Source: Paenibacillus ferrarius
GTDB lineage: Bacteria > Bacillota > Bacilli > Paenibacillales > NBRC-103111
Assembly (NCBI RefSeq): GCF_002027705.1
Contig: NZ_MBTG01000012.1
Location: 62,001 to 126,000, forward strand
DNA: 64,000 nt
Direction of reading: 5' to 3'
Below, piece after piece: positions 51,833-60,051 of the stretch. Under the pieces are notes generated by a model. That model was not told where the DNA came from, did not search any database, and saw only the letters and a list, made by a program, of their open reading frames with translations. A program made the translations under genes and the position numbers. Position 1 is the first letter of the stretch. Each line of letters opens with the position of its first letter.

Positions 51833-51985
51833 GTGTCTCTTTATTCGAGCTGTTAAGACAATAGTGGAAAATTGAAAGGATGAGGGTACCTGTTTATAGC
51901 AAACTACATAGAGGTTCCGTATACATACTGTATCAGTATCTACTAATGATAGATGGTAGTAGATGGTAGAAGGGAGGGAGTGACA

Positions 51986-52144
51986 ATGGTCGTTCTTTTC
52001 ATCATTTTGTTGGCTGGAATTCTATTATTTTTCGTCGTTAAACCGCCGTATACCGAGTATGAAGCAGAAGAAGCTTATGAGCATGCAGCTGCACCTGATT
52101 TATCTATGTCAGACATTGCGTACATTAAGAGAATGGATGCCTGA
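51986..52144 (+). CDS. Small single-helix membrane protein
   Basis: 52 residues from the ATG at 51986 (GGGAGGGAG seven bases upstream): an N-terminal hydrophobic helix VVLFIILLAGILLFFVV and an acidic tail YTEYEAEEAYEHAA. No family recognised. It lies 56 bases before the ArsB-type gene. Confidence 0.7.
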   Translation: MVVLFIILLAGILLFFVVKPPYTEYEAEEAYEHAAAPDLSMSDIAYIKRMDA

Positions 52145-52200
52145 TTCATTGCTGTGTGAATGAAATGCGATAATTTCTCTGGAATTGGGGTGAAAAATTC

Positions 52201-53538
52201 ATGATTGGTTCCGCAACGGTATCCCTTACGATTGCTGCATTTGTAATGACGGTTATACTCATTCTATGGCGCCCTAAGGAGATTAATGAGGCGATTCCGG
52301 CCACAGGAGGGGCCATTCTTGTCCTTTTGAGCGGAAGTGTTTCTTTGACAGATTTACTCAAAATAACAAATACAATCAGTGATGCGGCAATCACTATTAT
52401 GGCCACCATCGTTATGGCGATTGTTTTAGAGAGCTTTGGATTCTTTCAATGGGCTGCCGAAGGACTGATGGCCCGTGCCAAAGGTTCTGGCATTCGCTTA
52501 TTCTGGTATGTTAACTTACTTTGCTTTCTGATGACCTTATTTTTTAATAATGACGGCAGTATTATGATAACAACACCGATTCTAATCATCGTTCTCCAAA
52601 ATTTAGGCTTGAAAAACCATCAAAAAATACCGTATCTACTCTCAGGTGCCCTGATTGCTACCGCTTCAAGCGCACCGATCGGCGTCAGCAATATTGTTAA
52701 TCTTATCGCACTCAAAATTGTTGGCATGGATTTGTACATGCATACGTTAATGATGTTTATCCCGTCTACACTCGGCTTGCTGTTTTTCTTGCTTCTCTTG
52801 TTCCTCTGCTTCTATCGCACTCTTCCCAAAAAACTGCCAAGGATGGGTCCTGGCAAACATCCATTGCATGTCAAATCTCCAAATCTTCTCCCCGTTGCCA
52901 AAAATAGAACGAGATTCATGACCAATATCTTACTATTTGTTTTCATGGTGCGTGTGAGTCTATTCGCAGCCTCATATTTAGGTATACCGGTTAGCATTGT
53001 AGCGGTTTCAGGTTCCTCTGTTCTACTGCTGTGGCGTTGGTTGTATTTGAGAATATCCCCCGCTGATATGCTAAAGAAGACGCCTTGGCACATACTCATC
53101 TTCGCCTTTGGAATGTATGTCATTATTTATGGGTTAAACAATATCGGTCTTGCGGAAATGCTTGTCCGTTATTTAAAACCATTGGCTTCCGGCGATATGC
53201 TAAATAGCAGTTTGTTAATGGGTGGACTCGTCACGGTAATGTCAACCCTTGTTAATAATCATCCAGCTCTGATGATCGGTACTATTACCTTAACAGGAAT
53301 GGCGTTAGATCCACTTACTCTCAAAGTAACTTATTTGGCAAGCGTTGTGGGTAGTGATCTAGGGTCATTATTGCTTCCAATTGGTACGCTGGCTTCCCTG
53401 ATCTGGCTTCATATTCTGAAAGAAAACAAAGTGAAAGTGAGCTGGAAGGAATATTGCAAAGTTACGTTTATAACAATTCCTCCTGCTTTGATTTTTACGC
53501 TTGTGTGTCTTGCATTTTGGGTTAGCTGGCTCTATTAA
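52201..53538 (+). CDS. ArsB/NhaD-family transporter (anion permease)
   Basis: 445 residues with about eleven helices and conserved SITLFFNNDGSIMITTP-type core (FFNNDGSIMITTP) and the second re-entrant motif VNNHPALMIGTI. This is the ArsB/YdfA group, which exports arsenite or an anion. No arsR or arsC is nearby, so arsenic is not assured. It is placed inside the spore coat block. Confidence 0.86.
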   Translation: MIGSATVSLTIAAFVMTVILILWRPKEINEAIPATGGAILVLLSGSVSLTDLLKITNTISDAAITIMATIVMAIVLESFGFFQWAAEGLMARAKGSGIRLFWYVNLLCFLMTLFFNNDGSIMITTPILIIVLQNLGLKNHQKIPYLLSGALIATASSAPIGVSNIVNLIALKIVGMDLYMHTLMMFIPSTLGLLFFLLLLFLCFYRTLPKKLPRMGPGKHPLHVKSPNLLPVAKNRTRFMTNILLFVFMVRVSLFAASYLGIPVSIVAVSGSSVLLLWRWLYLRISPADMLKKTPWHILIFAFGMYVIIYGLNNIGLAEMLVRYLKPLASGDMLNSSLLMGGLVTVMSTLVNNHPALMIGTITLTGMALDPLTLKVTYLASVVGSDLGSLLLPIGTLASLIWLHILKENKVKVSWKEYCKVTFITIPPALIFTLVCLAFWVSWLY

Positions 53539-53568
53539 AAAGGTTGGTCAAAAAGGAGGTTTTCAATC

Positions 53569-54243
53569 ATGATGATTTTCAATCTGTATATTGGCAAATT
53601 GGTGCATATTGAATTACTTGGAGATCGCGATAAAATGGGCTATTTAATTGATGCAGGGTCGGATATCATCGTCATTTACATGGATAAGAAATATGTGTAC
53701 CTACCAATCACACATATCAAAAATATTGAGCTAAATACAGAAGACAATGCGAATCAGGATGCACCACCCGATCCGATTAGTCAAACAGGCCACATCAATT
53801 TTGTTGGCGTACTGCATAATGCAGTTGATAGATTTGTAGAAATTTATTTGTCTGATCATCAAACATTACACGGATACGTGAAATATATTGCGCAAGATTA
53901 TTTGGTTTTCTATTCGGCACTTTATCCAAAGCTGTATATTCCCATCATTCATATCAAATGGATTAGTCCCTATGAATCTCATCAAACGCCATATTCCATG
54001 AACCAAAAGAATTGGACAACAGATACTGCGGATTCTTCGTTAGACACACTTCCTCCTACATTCGGACAAGTATTGAAAGGGTTAGAAGGAGAAATGATTT
54101 GCTTGGATGCTGGATTACATGCGAGTCAAATCGGATTGCTTGAGAAAATGAATGATTCTTTCATAGAACTCGTAACAGCTGATGAAAATAAGCTGCACTT
54201 CAACGTACAGCACATTAGAAACTGTATTTCTTTTGTGAAGTGA
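53569..54243 (+). CDS. Spore coat-type protein with Sm-like repeats, paralogue
   Basis: 224 residues of three units, paralogous to the minus-strand gene at 48729: FVEIYLSDHQTLHGYVKYIAQDY, IPIIHIKWISPYESHQTPYSM and the last unit MICLDAGLHASQIGLLEKM. AAAGGAGGT lies eight bases before the ATG. Probably a coat or spore-surface protein from its CotB-like fold and neighbours. Confidence 0.78.
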   Translation: MMIFNLYIGKLVHIELLGDRDKMGYLIDAGSDIIVIYMDKKYVYLPITHIKNIELNTEDNANQDAPPDPISQTGHINFVGVLHNAVDRFVEIYLSDHQTLHGYVKYIAQDYLVFYSALYPKLYIPIIHIKWISPYESHQTPYSMNQKNWTTDTADSSLDTLPPTFGQVLKGLEGEMICLDAGLHASQIGLLEKMNDSFIELVTADENKLHFNVQHIRNCISFVK

Positions 54244-54258
54244 CAAGCAGTGTATTGA

Positions 54259-54300
54259 AAAAGCCAATTACCGACTCTACATCGGTCATTGGCTTTCTTT
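54259..54300 (+). terminator. Terminator after the coat paralogue
   Basis: AAAGCCAAT pairs with ATTGGCTTT around an inner ACCGA/TCGGT stem, then CTTTTT. Confidence 0.9.
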
Positions 54301-54372
54301 TTGTCCAGCTCACACTTTATGGTAAGATGAAAGTGATTTTTTTCATACTAGGAGCAGGGTAGGTTCAAGGTG

Positions 54373-55908
54373 ATGTCGCAAATCGAACAACATGTTTATC
54401 GTTATAGCAAAGCTCCGATCTGGGAGCTGCAGCGGGCTTATTATGAAGAGCAAGGCATTGGCGCATGGCAGGGGGATGAGGTTCCGTCTTACATAACGAG
54501 CAATCCGCTGCTGGCTGCTTCGTATGCCGAGATGATTTTTGGCTTTCTGCAGGATCGTGCGAGGTTGGGGGATACGTCAGAAACAGTTACCATTCTCGAA
54601 CTCGGTGCCGGATCAGGCCGATTAGCCTTTCATATCATGAAAGAACTGTCGGAGCTAACCGCATATGCAGGCATTCCCATTCCGCCTTATCGTTATGTGA
54701 TGAGTGACTTGGCGACAGGCAATGTGGCCTTCTGGCAGCAGCATCCAGGTCTGATTCCGTTTGTAGAGCAAGGGGTATTGGACTTTGCCGTATTTGATGC
54801 GGTAGAAGATACAGAGCTTATTTTGACACAGTCAGGAATTCGAATTCGTGAGGGGGATTTGCAGCAGCCGCTGTTCATCGTTGCTAATTATTTTTTTGAT
54901 AGTATACCGCAGGAATTAATTTATGTAGAAGATAATCAAATCTATGAATGTCTGGTTGCGATGGAGCTTCCCGAACATGCCGCGCAGCTGAGTGCTTCTG
55001 ATAAACTGAAACAGATTGCTTGCGAGTATCAGTATCGTAAATCGGCTGAATACGAACAGCAATCCTATCGCTACAGAGTACTTATGGAGCTATACGCAGC
55101 TAAACTCGAAGACTCGCACGTGCTCTTTCCGGAAGCGGGGCTCCGATGTCTGGAACGACTTGGCCAGTTCTCACAGGAAGGCTTTCTTCTGCTAACCGCG
55201 GACAAAGGCGATCATCGCTTAGAAAGCTGGGAATATAATGAGCCACCTGAGCTGATTCATCATGGAAGCTTTTCATTGACAGCTAATTATCACGCGATCT
55301 CGACGTATTTTGAGCATAACGGGGCTTTGAGTTTATTCACTCAACACGCTTACCACCACTTGAACGTTGGTTGTATTCTTATGTTGGCAGAACCTTTGAG
55401 CTATGGACATTCGCGCTTAGCCTATCGCCGATTCATCGAACAGTTCGGACCTGATGATTTTATTACGGTGAAGGAGTGGCTGGATCCTTATGCGCCCGTT
55501 TTGAACATCCCGGAAATGTTAGCCTTTTGGCGATTGAGCGGCTATGATACGCAGTTCTTTTTACAAAATTCGAAGCGTTTGGCTGAGTTGCTGATAAGCG
55601 GGGAAGAGGCTGATTTTGGGGGAATCGCACAAGGCATCGCTTTGATGTGGAGAGGGTACTATCCGCTGGACATTACGCATCATTTGGCGCTGGAGAGTGC
55701 TTCGCTTCTTTATGGGATGGAGATGTTTCAAGAAGCCTTGCCGTACTACCTATTAACATTGAAAACTTACGAGGATGTGTCCATTCTCTATGAAATGGCG
55801 ATTTGCTATTATGAGTTAAATGAGGCCGAAAAGTCAAAAGAATTCGCTCAAAGAACTCTAGCCTATGATTCTATACATGAAGGAGCACTTGCTTTACTAA
55901 ATCTTTGA
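54373..55908 (+). CDS. SAM-dependent methyltransferase with TPR-like C-terminus
   Basis: 511 residues. Motif I ILELGAGSGRLAFHIM and ANYFFDSIPQELIYV resemble the MidA/Methyltransf_28 type methyltransferases acting on proteins. After residue 430 a helical TPR-like segment follows (EALPYYLLTLKTYEDVSILYEMAICYYELNEAEK). GTG at 54370 and ATG at 54373 are both possible. The substrate is unknown. The downstream gene follows 36 bases later. Confidence 0.83.
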   Translation: MSQIEQHVYRYSKAPIWELQRAYYEEQGIGAWQGDEVPSYITSNPLLAASYAEMIFGFLQDRARLGDTSETVTILELGAGSGRLAFHIMKELSELTAYAGIPIPPYRYVMSDLATGNVAFWQQHPGLIPFVEQGVLDFAVFDAVEDTELILTQSGIRIREGDLQQPLFIVANYFFDSIPQELIYVEDNQIYECLVAMELPEHAAQLSASDKLKQIACEYQYRKSAEYEQQSYRYRVLMELYAAKLEDSHVLFPEAGLRCLERLGQFSQEGFLLLTADKGDHRLESWEYNEPPELIHHGSFSLTANYHAISTYFEHNGALSLFTQHAYHHLNVGCILMLAEPLSYGHSRLAYRRFIEQFGPDDFITVKEWLDPYAPVLNIPEMLAFWRLSGYDTQFFLQNSKRLAELLISGEEADFGGIAQGIALMWRGYYPLDITHHLALESASLLYGMEMFQEALPYYLLTLKTYEDVSILYEMAICYYELNEAEKSKEFAQRTLAYDSIHEGALALLNL

Positions 55909-55944
55909 TATTCAAGGTTCAAAACACATAGAAGTGGTGATACG

Positions 55945-56496
55945 ATGAACGAACAGGAACTTGCAGCAAAAGAATTGTTTATGTTGTACCGAGGTCATTT
56001 CATTCAGATGCACAAAAATGGCGTGCTCGAGGCATATAAAAAAGGCGGAATTGAAAGAGAGATAGAAATCACATGGTATCATGAGATAATTGATAAGCTT
56101 ACTGGCGAATTATCTATTCGAGATTGGGAGGCGATGGCCGGGCTAGAGGCACTTGCTAAGTATTATCAGGATGCTCGCCTACTGGCAGGGATAATGACTT
56201 TTGTAACCCGCCACATTATGGGGGCTGATAGTATCGTTAAGCTTATGTATGCCGAGAGATTACTTGCCATTCTTCAATCTTTAAAATCGGTTTTACCGGA
56301 TGACCAACGATATTTGGCCTATCAACAAACGCTTAAGATTTTAGAAGATATCAGTCTTAAACCTTTGATTATAGATCCAGGGCATGAGCTGGAGTTGTTT
56401 AATTTGAAAGATAAAAAATCGCTGAACAATCGTGTGAAAAAGTCCATGGATGAGATCAATACGATCCGTTTTACGAAGCTTTTCTCCAAAGAGTGA
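55945..56496 (+). CDS. Hypothetical helical protein
   Basis: 183 residues, mostly alpha-helical and soluble, beginning MNEQELAAKELFMLYRGHF. The start context GTGGTGATACG is a modest ribosome binding site. It follows the methyltransferase gene and may be co-transcribed with it. No family recognised. Confidence 0.7.
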   Translation: MNEQELAAKELFMLYRGHFIQMHKNGVLEAYKKGGIEREIEITWYHEIIDKLTGELSIRDWEAMAGLEALAKYYQDARLLAGIMTFVTRHIMGADSIVKLMYAERLLAILQSLKSVLPDDQRYLAYQQTLKILEDISLKPLIIDPGHELELFNLKDKKSLNNRVKKSMDEINTIRFTKLFSKE

Positions 56497-56533
56497 ACGA
56501 ACCAAGCGAGCAAATGACACACATGGTGAATTA

Positions 56534-56573
56534 AAAAAAGCTCAACCCCGAAGTAACTAAGCAAGGGTTGAGC
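56534..56573 (-). terminator. Terminator of the NlpC/P60 gene
   Basis: GCTCAACCC (56540-56548) pairs with GGGTTGAGC (56565-56573). On the minus strand seven T residues follow. Confidence 0.9.
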
Positions 56574-56594
56574 GTCTATGTAAGAAATAGTGTT

Positions 56595-57290
56595 TTACAT
56601 TCTACGACCTGTAATATAGTGGTTTGTCCAATAGGCATTCGTGAAGTCTGAGACGACGATGCCCTGATTAGGCAAATTATTAATGAACTGACCATTGCCC
56701 ATGTAGATGCCGACATGATTGACTACGCCTGGCGTCCCTACACTGAAGAAGACTAAGTCTCCTGCTTTCAGATTGCTTTTGGCCACATAGGAGCCTGCTT
56801 GCGATTGTGCTTTGGAAGAACGCGGGATGTCAATACCGTTAAGCGCAAAGACATATTGCGTGAATGATGAGCAATCTAAACGAAGGCGCTGTAGATCTTT
56901 GGAACCGAAAACATAGGTAACTCTGCCTTTGAAAGAATTAGCCGTATCGATGAGTTTAGTAGCTATACTAGAAGCAGGGGGAGATGAAGGCGGTTTGCTA
57001 GTCTCGTGAACGGTAACATAAGACCGGGAAACATAGCCTTGTTTACCTTGATAATCAACCAAAACCCAATAGTCATTGGCGGCTTCAACCGAAAGGGTTG
57101 TCCCGGCATTAATAAAACCTATAACCGCGGCACTGGTACTTTGATCGACTCGGAAGTTAACCCCTTTATTCACAGTTGCAGTTGCAACGGGAGCAGCTAG
57201 CGCACTGGCTGAAAATCCACCAAGCATTGAGAGCGTAAGACCTAATGATAAAATTGCTGTTTTTCCAAAGTAGTGTTTCTTTTTGTGCAT
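56595..57290 (-). CDS. Secreted SH3-NlpC/P60 peptidoglycan hydrolase
   Basis: 231 residues. A signal peptide (basic KKKHYFGK, hydrophobic core, SALAAP near residue 32) is followed by an SH3b domain (VNKGVNFRVDQSTSAAVIGFI) and a NlpC/P60 domain with the catalytic Cys in RLDCSSFTQYV and His in NHVGIYMGNG. Such enzymes cut the gamma-D-Glu to diaminopimelate bond of wall peptides. AAGGAGG precedes the ATG. Confidence 0.93.
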   Translation of the reverse strand: MHKKKHYFGKTAILSLGLTLSMLGGFSASALAAPVATATVNKGVNFRVDQSTSAAVIGFINAGTTLSVEAANDYWVLVDYQGKQGYVSRSYVTVHETSKPPSSPPASSIATKLIDTANSFKGRVTYVFGSKDLQRLRLDCSSFTQYVFALNGIDIPRSSKAQSQAGSYVAKSNLKAGDLVFFSVGTPGVVNHVGIYMGNGQFINNLPNQGIVVSDFTNAYWTNHYITGRRM

Positions 57291-57655
57291 GAAAGACTTC
57301 CTCCTTATGGAATAAATGATGGGCGCTTTGCGCCATCTACCCTCACTTTACCACAAGTAAAAACTCCTAGAATTTACCGAAGACAGCGGAAAGTCATGGC
57401 ATATCTAGTATTTTCAACGATTATTAGAAATTAGTTAAAAATTGATGAGTAAATTTTCCTTGACAGGCAAATGAAGAGCAACTTATCAATGTAAGCCTTT
57501 TCATAGTTAAAGCTGGTGGATGGCTTTATGACAACTTTACAATAGCTTAACAATACAAAATGAAAAATACTTGCAACATTATACAAACAGGCAGCGTTAA
57601 GAAGATAACTCGAAAGCGAGGATGATCTACAAACAACTCAAAGGAGAGAAATCGC
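57291..57655. other. Divergent intergenic region
   Basis: Promoter region of the NlpC/P60 and SLH genes. Around 57538-57554 TTTACA and TTAACA stand 11 bp apart, which resembles half sites of a PhoP box, but only two are present. No coding frame. Confidence 0.4.
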
Positions 57656-58564
57656 ATGAAAAAAATAGCAACTTTAACTTTAACCACTTTATTGGCAAGC
57701 AGTTTGACTTTCGGTACTGCATTTGCCTTTTCTGATGTGGAGGCTGATCAAGCAGAGGCCGTTAAGGCATTGCAAGAACGTGGAGTAGTAAGCGGATTTG
57801 ATAGTGAGCATTTTGTGCCGAAGGGTAAAATCAGCTATGCGCAAACCGTGCAAATGATCGTCAAAGGGTTGAACTTGAACTTGGATACGATTCGTTTCAT
57901 CAAACAACCCCTAGCTTCTGACACATATACGAACATTCCGAATGATGCTTGGTATGCGGATGCTTTCATTATTGCTCACTATAATGGATTGGAAATTGCT
58001 AAGGATGTCAACCCGAATGCCACGATTACCCGAGAGCAATTCGGAGATCTGTTAGTTCGCGCACTTGAGAAAAAAGGGAACTTCCCCTTGATCAAAATGT
58101 TCATTGAAATCAAGGATGCAGACCAAATTAATGTCGATTATCAAGGTACATTGCAGCGTTTGCTGCTCTATAAAATAACGAAGCTGGATCAAGATGGCAA
58201 GTTTAATCCCAAAGCTGAAGTGACGCGAGGCGAGGCGGCTAACTGGCTGTACCAAGCAACGAAAGTCATGAATGCTCATGCACAAGCTCCCGTACCTGCT
58301 GAAGAAATAGCGGTAAAGATTGATAAAGTGAATGATGACGTGAACAAGATTACCCTTTCCAGAGGCGATAAGCCGAATCCGGGGTACACAATCGAAATTA
58401 CCGGCATTCAGTTCAAAGATGATGGTCAAGCGGTGATTACGTATACGCTGCATGATCCGAAGCCTGATATGATGTACCCTGCAGTGATAACAGAAGCGAA
58501 AGCAACGACTTATGTTTCTTCCAAATTTAAAGCCACTGCTGAACTTGCGGCAGCAAATAAATAA
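57656..58564 (+). CDS. SLH-domain protein with C-terminal PrcB-like domain
   Basis: 302 residues. A signal peptide (MKKIATLTLTTLLASS... TAFAF) precedes three SLH modules (FSDVEADQAEAVKALQERGVVSGF, NIPNDAWYADAFIIAHYNGLE, DADQ...GKFNPKAEVTRGEAANWLYQ) that anchor to wall polysaccharide, and a C-terminal PrcB-like domain (NPGYTIEITGIQFKDD, VITYTLHDPKPDMMYP). It should sit on the cell surface. GGAGAG precedes the ATG. Confidence 0.9.
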   Translation: MKKIATLTLTTLLASSLTFGTAFAFSDVEADQAEAVKALQERGVVSGFDSEHFVPKGKISYAQTVQMIVKGLNLNLDTIRFIKQPLASDTYTNIPNDAWYADAFIIAHYNGLEIAKDVNPNATITREQFGDLLVRALEKKGNFPLIKMFIEIKDADQINVDYQGTLQRLLLYKITKLDQDGKFNPKAEVTRGEAANWLYQATKVMNAHAQAPVPAEEIAVKIDKVNDDVNKITLSRGDKPNPGYTIEITGIQFKDDGQAVITYTLHDPKPDMMYPAVITEAKATTYVSSKFKATAELAAANK

Positions 58565-58570
58565 TTAATG

Positions 58571-58609
58571 AAGTGCTGTTACCTTTGCGGAGGTGGCGGC
58601 ACTTTTTTT
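58571..58609 (+). terminator. Terminator after the SLH gene
   Basis: AAGTGCTG pairs with CGGCACTT around an inner ACC/GGT stem, followed by seven T residues. Confidence 0.87.
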
Positions 58610-58696
58610 GTGCCATGGCACCCTGCTATTTGACCTGTCCAAAGCTGAATTTCTCGCATACGATACAGCATCCTATTTTAATAAGAGGTGAGAGAA

Positions 58697-58870
58697 ATGA
58701 AGGTCAATTACTTTACGTTAAGCCTAGGTTTATTAGGGGCTGCCAAACTGATCTTGAACGCATTTGGTCTTGATCTTATTCAAGACGATAATATGAATGC
58801 TATTGCCAATGGGGTAGCAGCCGTGCTTTCGATTATCGGTGTCTATGCGAACCATCAGAAATCAGAATAG
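58697..58870 (+). CDS. Small holin-like membrane protein
   Basis: 57 residues from the ATG at 58697 (AGAGGTGAG upstream): helix 1 LSLGLLGAAKLILNAFGLDLI, a polar turn DDNMN, and helix 2 AIANGVAAVLSIIGVYA, ending NHQKSE. This matches small phage holins of Bacillales. No phage genes surround it, so it is a lone copy or a domesticated one. Confidence 0.65.
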   Translation: MKVNYFTLSLGLLGAAKLILNAFGLDLIQDDNMNAIANGVAAVLSIIGVYANHQKSE

Positions 58871-58891
58871 GTTTATGGTTGGAGATACGGC

Positions 58892-58919
58892 CCTGGGTAT
58901 TGACTCAGGCTTTTTTTTG
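58892..58919 (+). terminator. Terminator after the holin-like gene
   Basis: GCCCTGGG and CTCAGGC pair imperfectly, followed by seven T residues. Confidence 0.65.
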
Positions 58920-59023
58920 TTGGCAGGAAGAAGGGAGTTGATGGTTGTTGCCGAAAAGGTAAGTGAAAGTGATCTTACATAGAAATCAGTGAGACAACCT
59001 TCGGGAAAGGAAGAGATCTCGAT

Positions 59024-59391
59024 ATGCGTAACGAAAAAGCAGATCTGGCGCAGCTTTTGGATTTTGCCAATGCCAATTCAGGAATTATTAGACGAAGATC
59101 AAGAAATTCAAAAAGTGGGCATGCACAGCGATGCTGCTTATGTGACTAAGAAACCTGCGAAAGAAAATTTCGAAAAAGCTGTGAATGAAATTTTATGGTG
59201 CTCAACGAACACAGGGAAAGGTTTATGGAGAGATGAGCTTCCCTATGCCAAATATATGTTTGATGTGATTGTTCGAAAGGCACTAATCGACCTTGCAGCC
59301 AGGTATATTGGCATGCAAGAGGGGTGGCAGGTGAATACGGGACTGGCCGGCAGATGGTTTAAGCGATATTTGGGGGCATCCCCCCTCCCTT
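59024..59391 (+). pseudogene. Aminoglycoside 6-adenylyltransferase (AadK/ANT(6) type), decayed
   Basis: Behind GGAAAGGAAGAG, the ATG at 59024 gives MRNEKADLAQLLDFANAN, the typical N-terminus. Then the frame changes near 59078 and reads LLDEDQEIQKV, SDAAYVTKKP, ILWCSTNTGKGLWRDELPYAKYM, ARYIGMQEGW and GRWFKRYL, which corresponds to residues about 125-225 of the about 285-residue enzyme. About 100 codons, including the nucleotidyltransferase GSR motif, are missing, and the C-terminus is cut off where R2 begins. It cannot confer resistance. Confidence 0.85.
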
Positions 59392-59629
59392 GAGAAAGGA
59401 TGAAATGAAAGGCTGGTTTCATTGGATTATTTCCAATGCGAGCTAGTTTTAAGAGTTTGAAGGAAGATTTCAATGGAAAATCTCCAATGCATATTCTAAA
59501 AAGCAGACATTTTTGAGGTTTTTATTGGATTTTCATTGGCATATTTCCAGTGAAAGTTCTCAATTAGACCTTTGATAGTTGATTTCAATGGACAAATTCC
59601 AATAGGAAGAATAAATCTTTTCACCGACC
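59372..59629. repeat. R2 repeat, copy 2
   Basis: Aligns along its full length with 18455-18701. The same dyads recur: TTCATTGGATTATTTCCAATG (near 59418), CAATGGAAAATCTCCAATG, CATTGGCATATTTCCAGTG and CAATGGACAAATTCCAAT. It ends GAAGAATAAATCTTTTCACCGAC. Its left end coincides with the break in the ANT(6) pseudogene. Confidence 0.85.
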
Positions 59630-59749
59630 AAAGCAGAAGGCACAGCATTTCCGCACGGTTCCTTGGAAGGCTTGCTGCTGATTTATTATTTGTTGAAGCG
59701 TTGTTGAGGCTTAAATTAGATGATTTGTACGGACAGAGGAGGTAATATA

Positions 59750-60034
59750 TTGAGAGGGATCATTATTTTTATTGGAATCATCATTCTGAATCTCGCATTA
59801 TTCATCTCTACAAGCATTTACGGAATGGTTATCGTAGATTTTTCGTTCATTATAACTTTGCTTATTGTTCTATATGATGATCAAAAAGGCATTTTGCATA
59901 AATTTAACAAAAGAAAAGAATCAGAGAGCTTCAAATCACTTATTAAACAAAGGGAACAATCAGAAGAACAATTTGATGTGAAGGATCTGCCATCTCTTAA
60001 GGACATTGAAGACATGAATAATCAGAAAGACTAA
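59750..60034 (+). CDS. Hypothetical two-helix membrane protein
   Basis: 94 residues from a TTG at 59750 (AGAGGAGGT about seven bases upstream; the ATG at 59720 lacks a site). Two hydrophobic helices (about 2-22 and 24-43) are followed by a charged tail with KGILHKFNKRKESESFKSLI. The next gene follows 17 bases later. No family recognised. Confidence 0.72.
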   Translation: MRGIIIFIGIIILNLALFISTSIYGMVIVDFSFIITLLIVLYDDQKGILHKFNKRKESESFKSLIKQREQSEEQFDVKDLPSLKDIEDMNNQKD

Positions 60035-60051
60035 AAAGGAGTGTGCTGTTT

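Noticed and set aside
58697-59391. A holin-endolysin cassette from a prophage
   Set aside because: The gene after the holin-like one is an ANT(6) remnant, not a lysin, and no other phage genes occur nearby.
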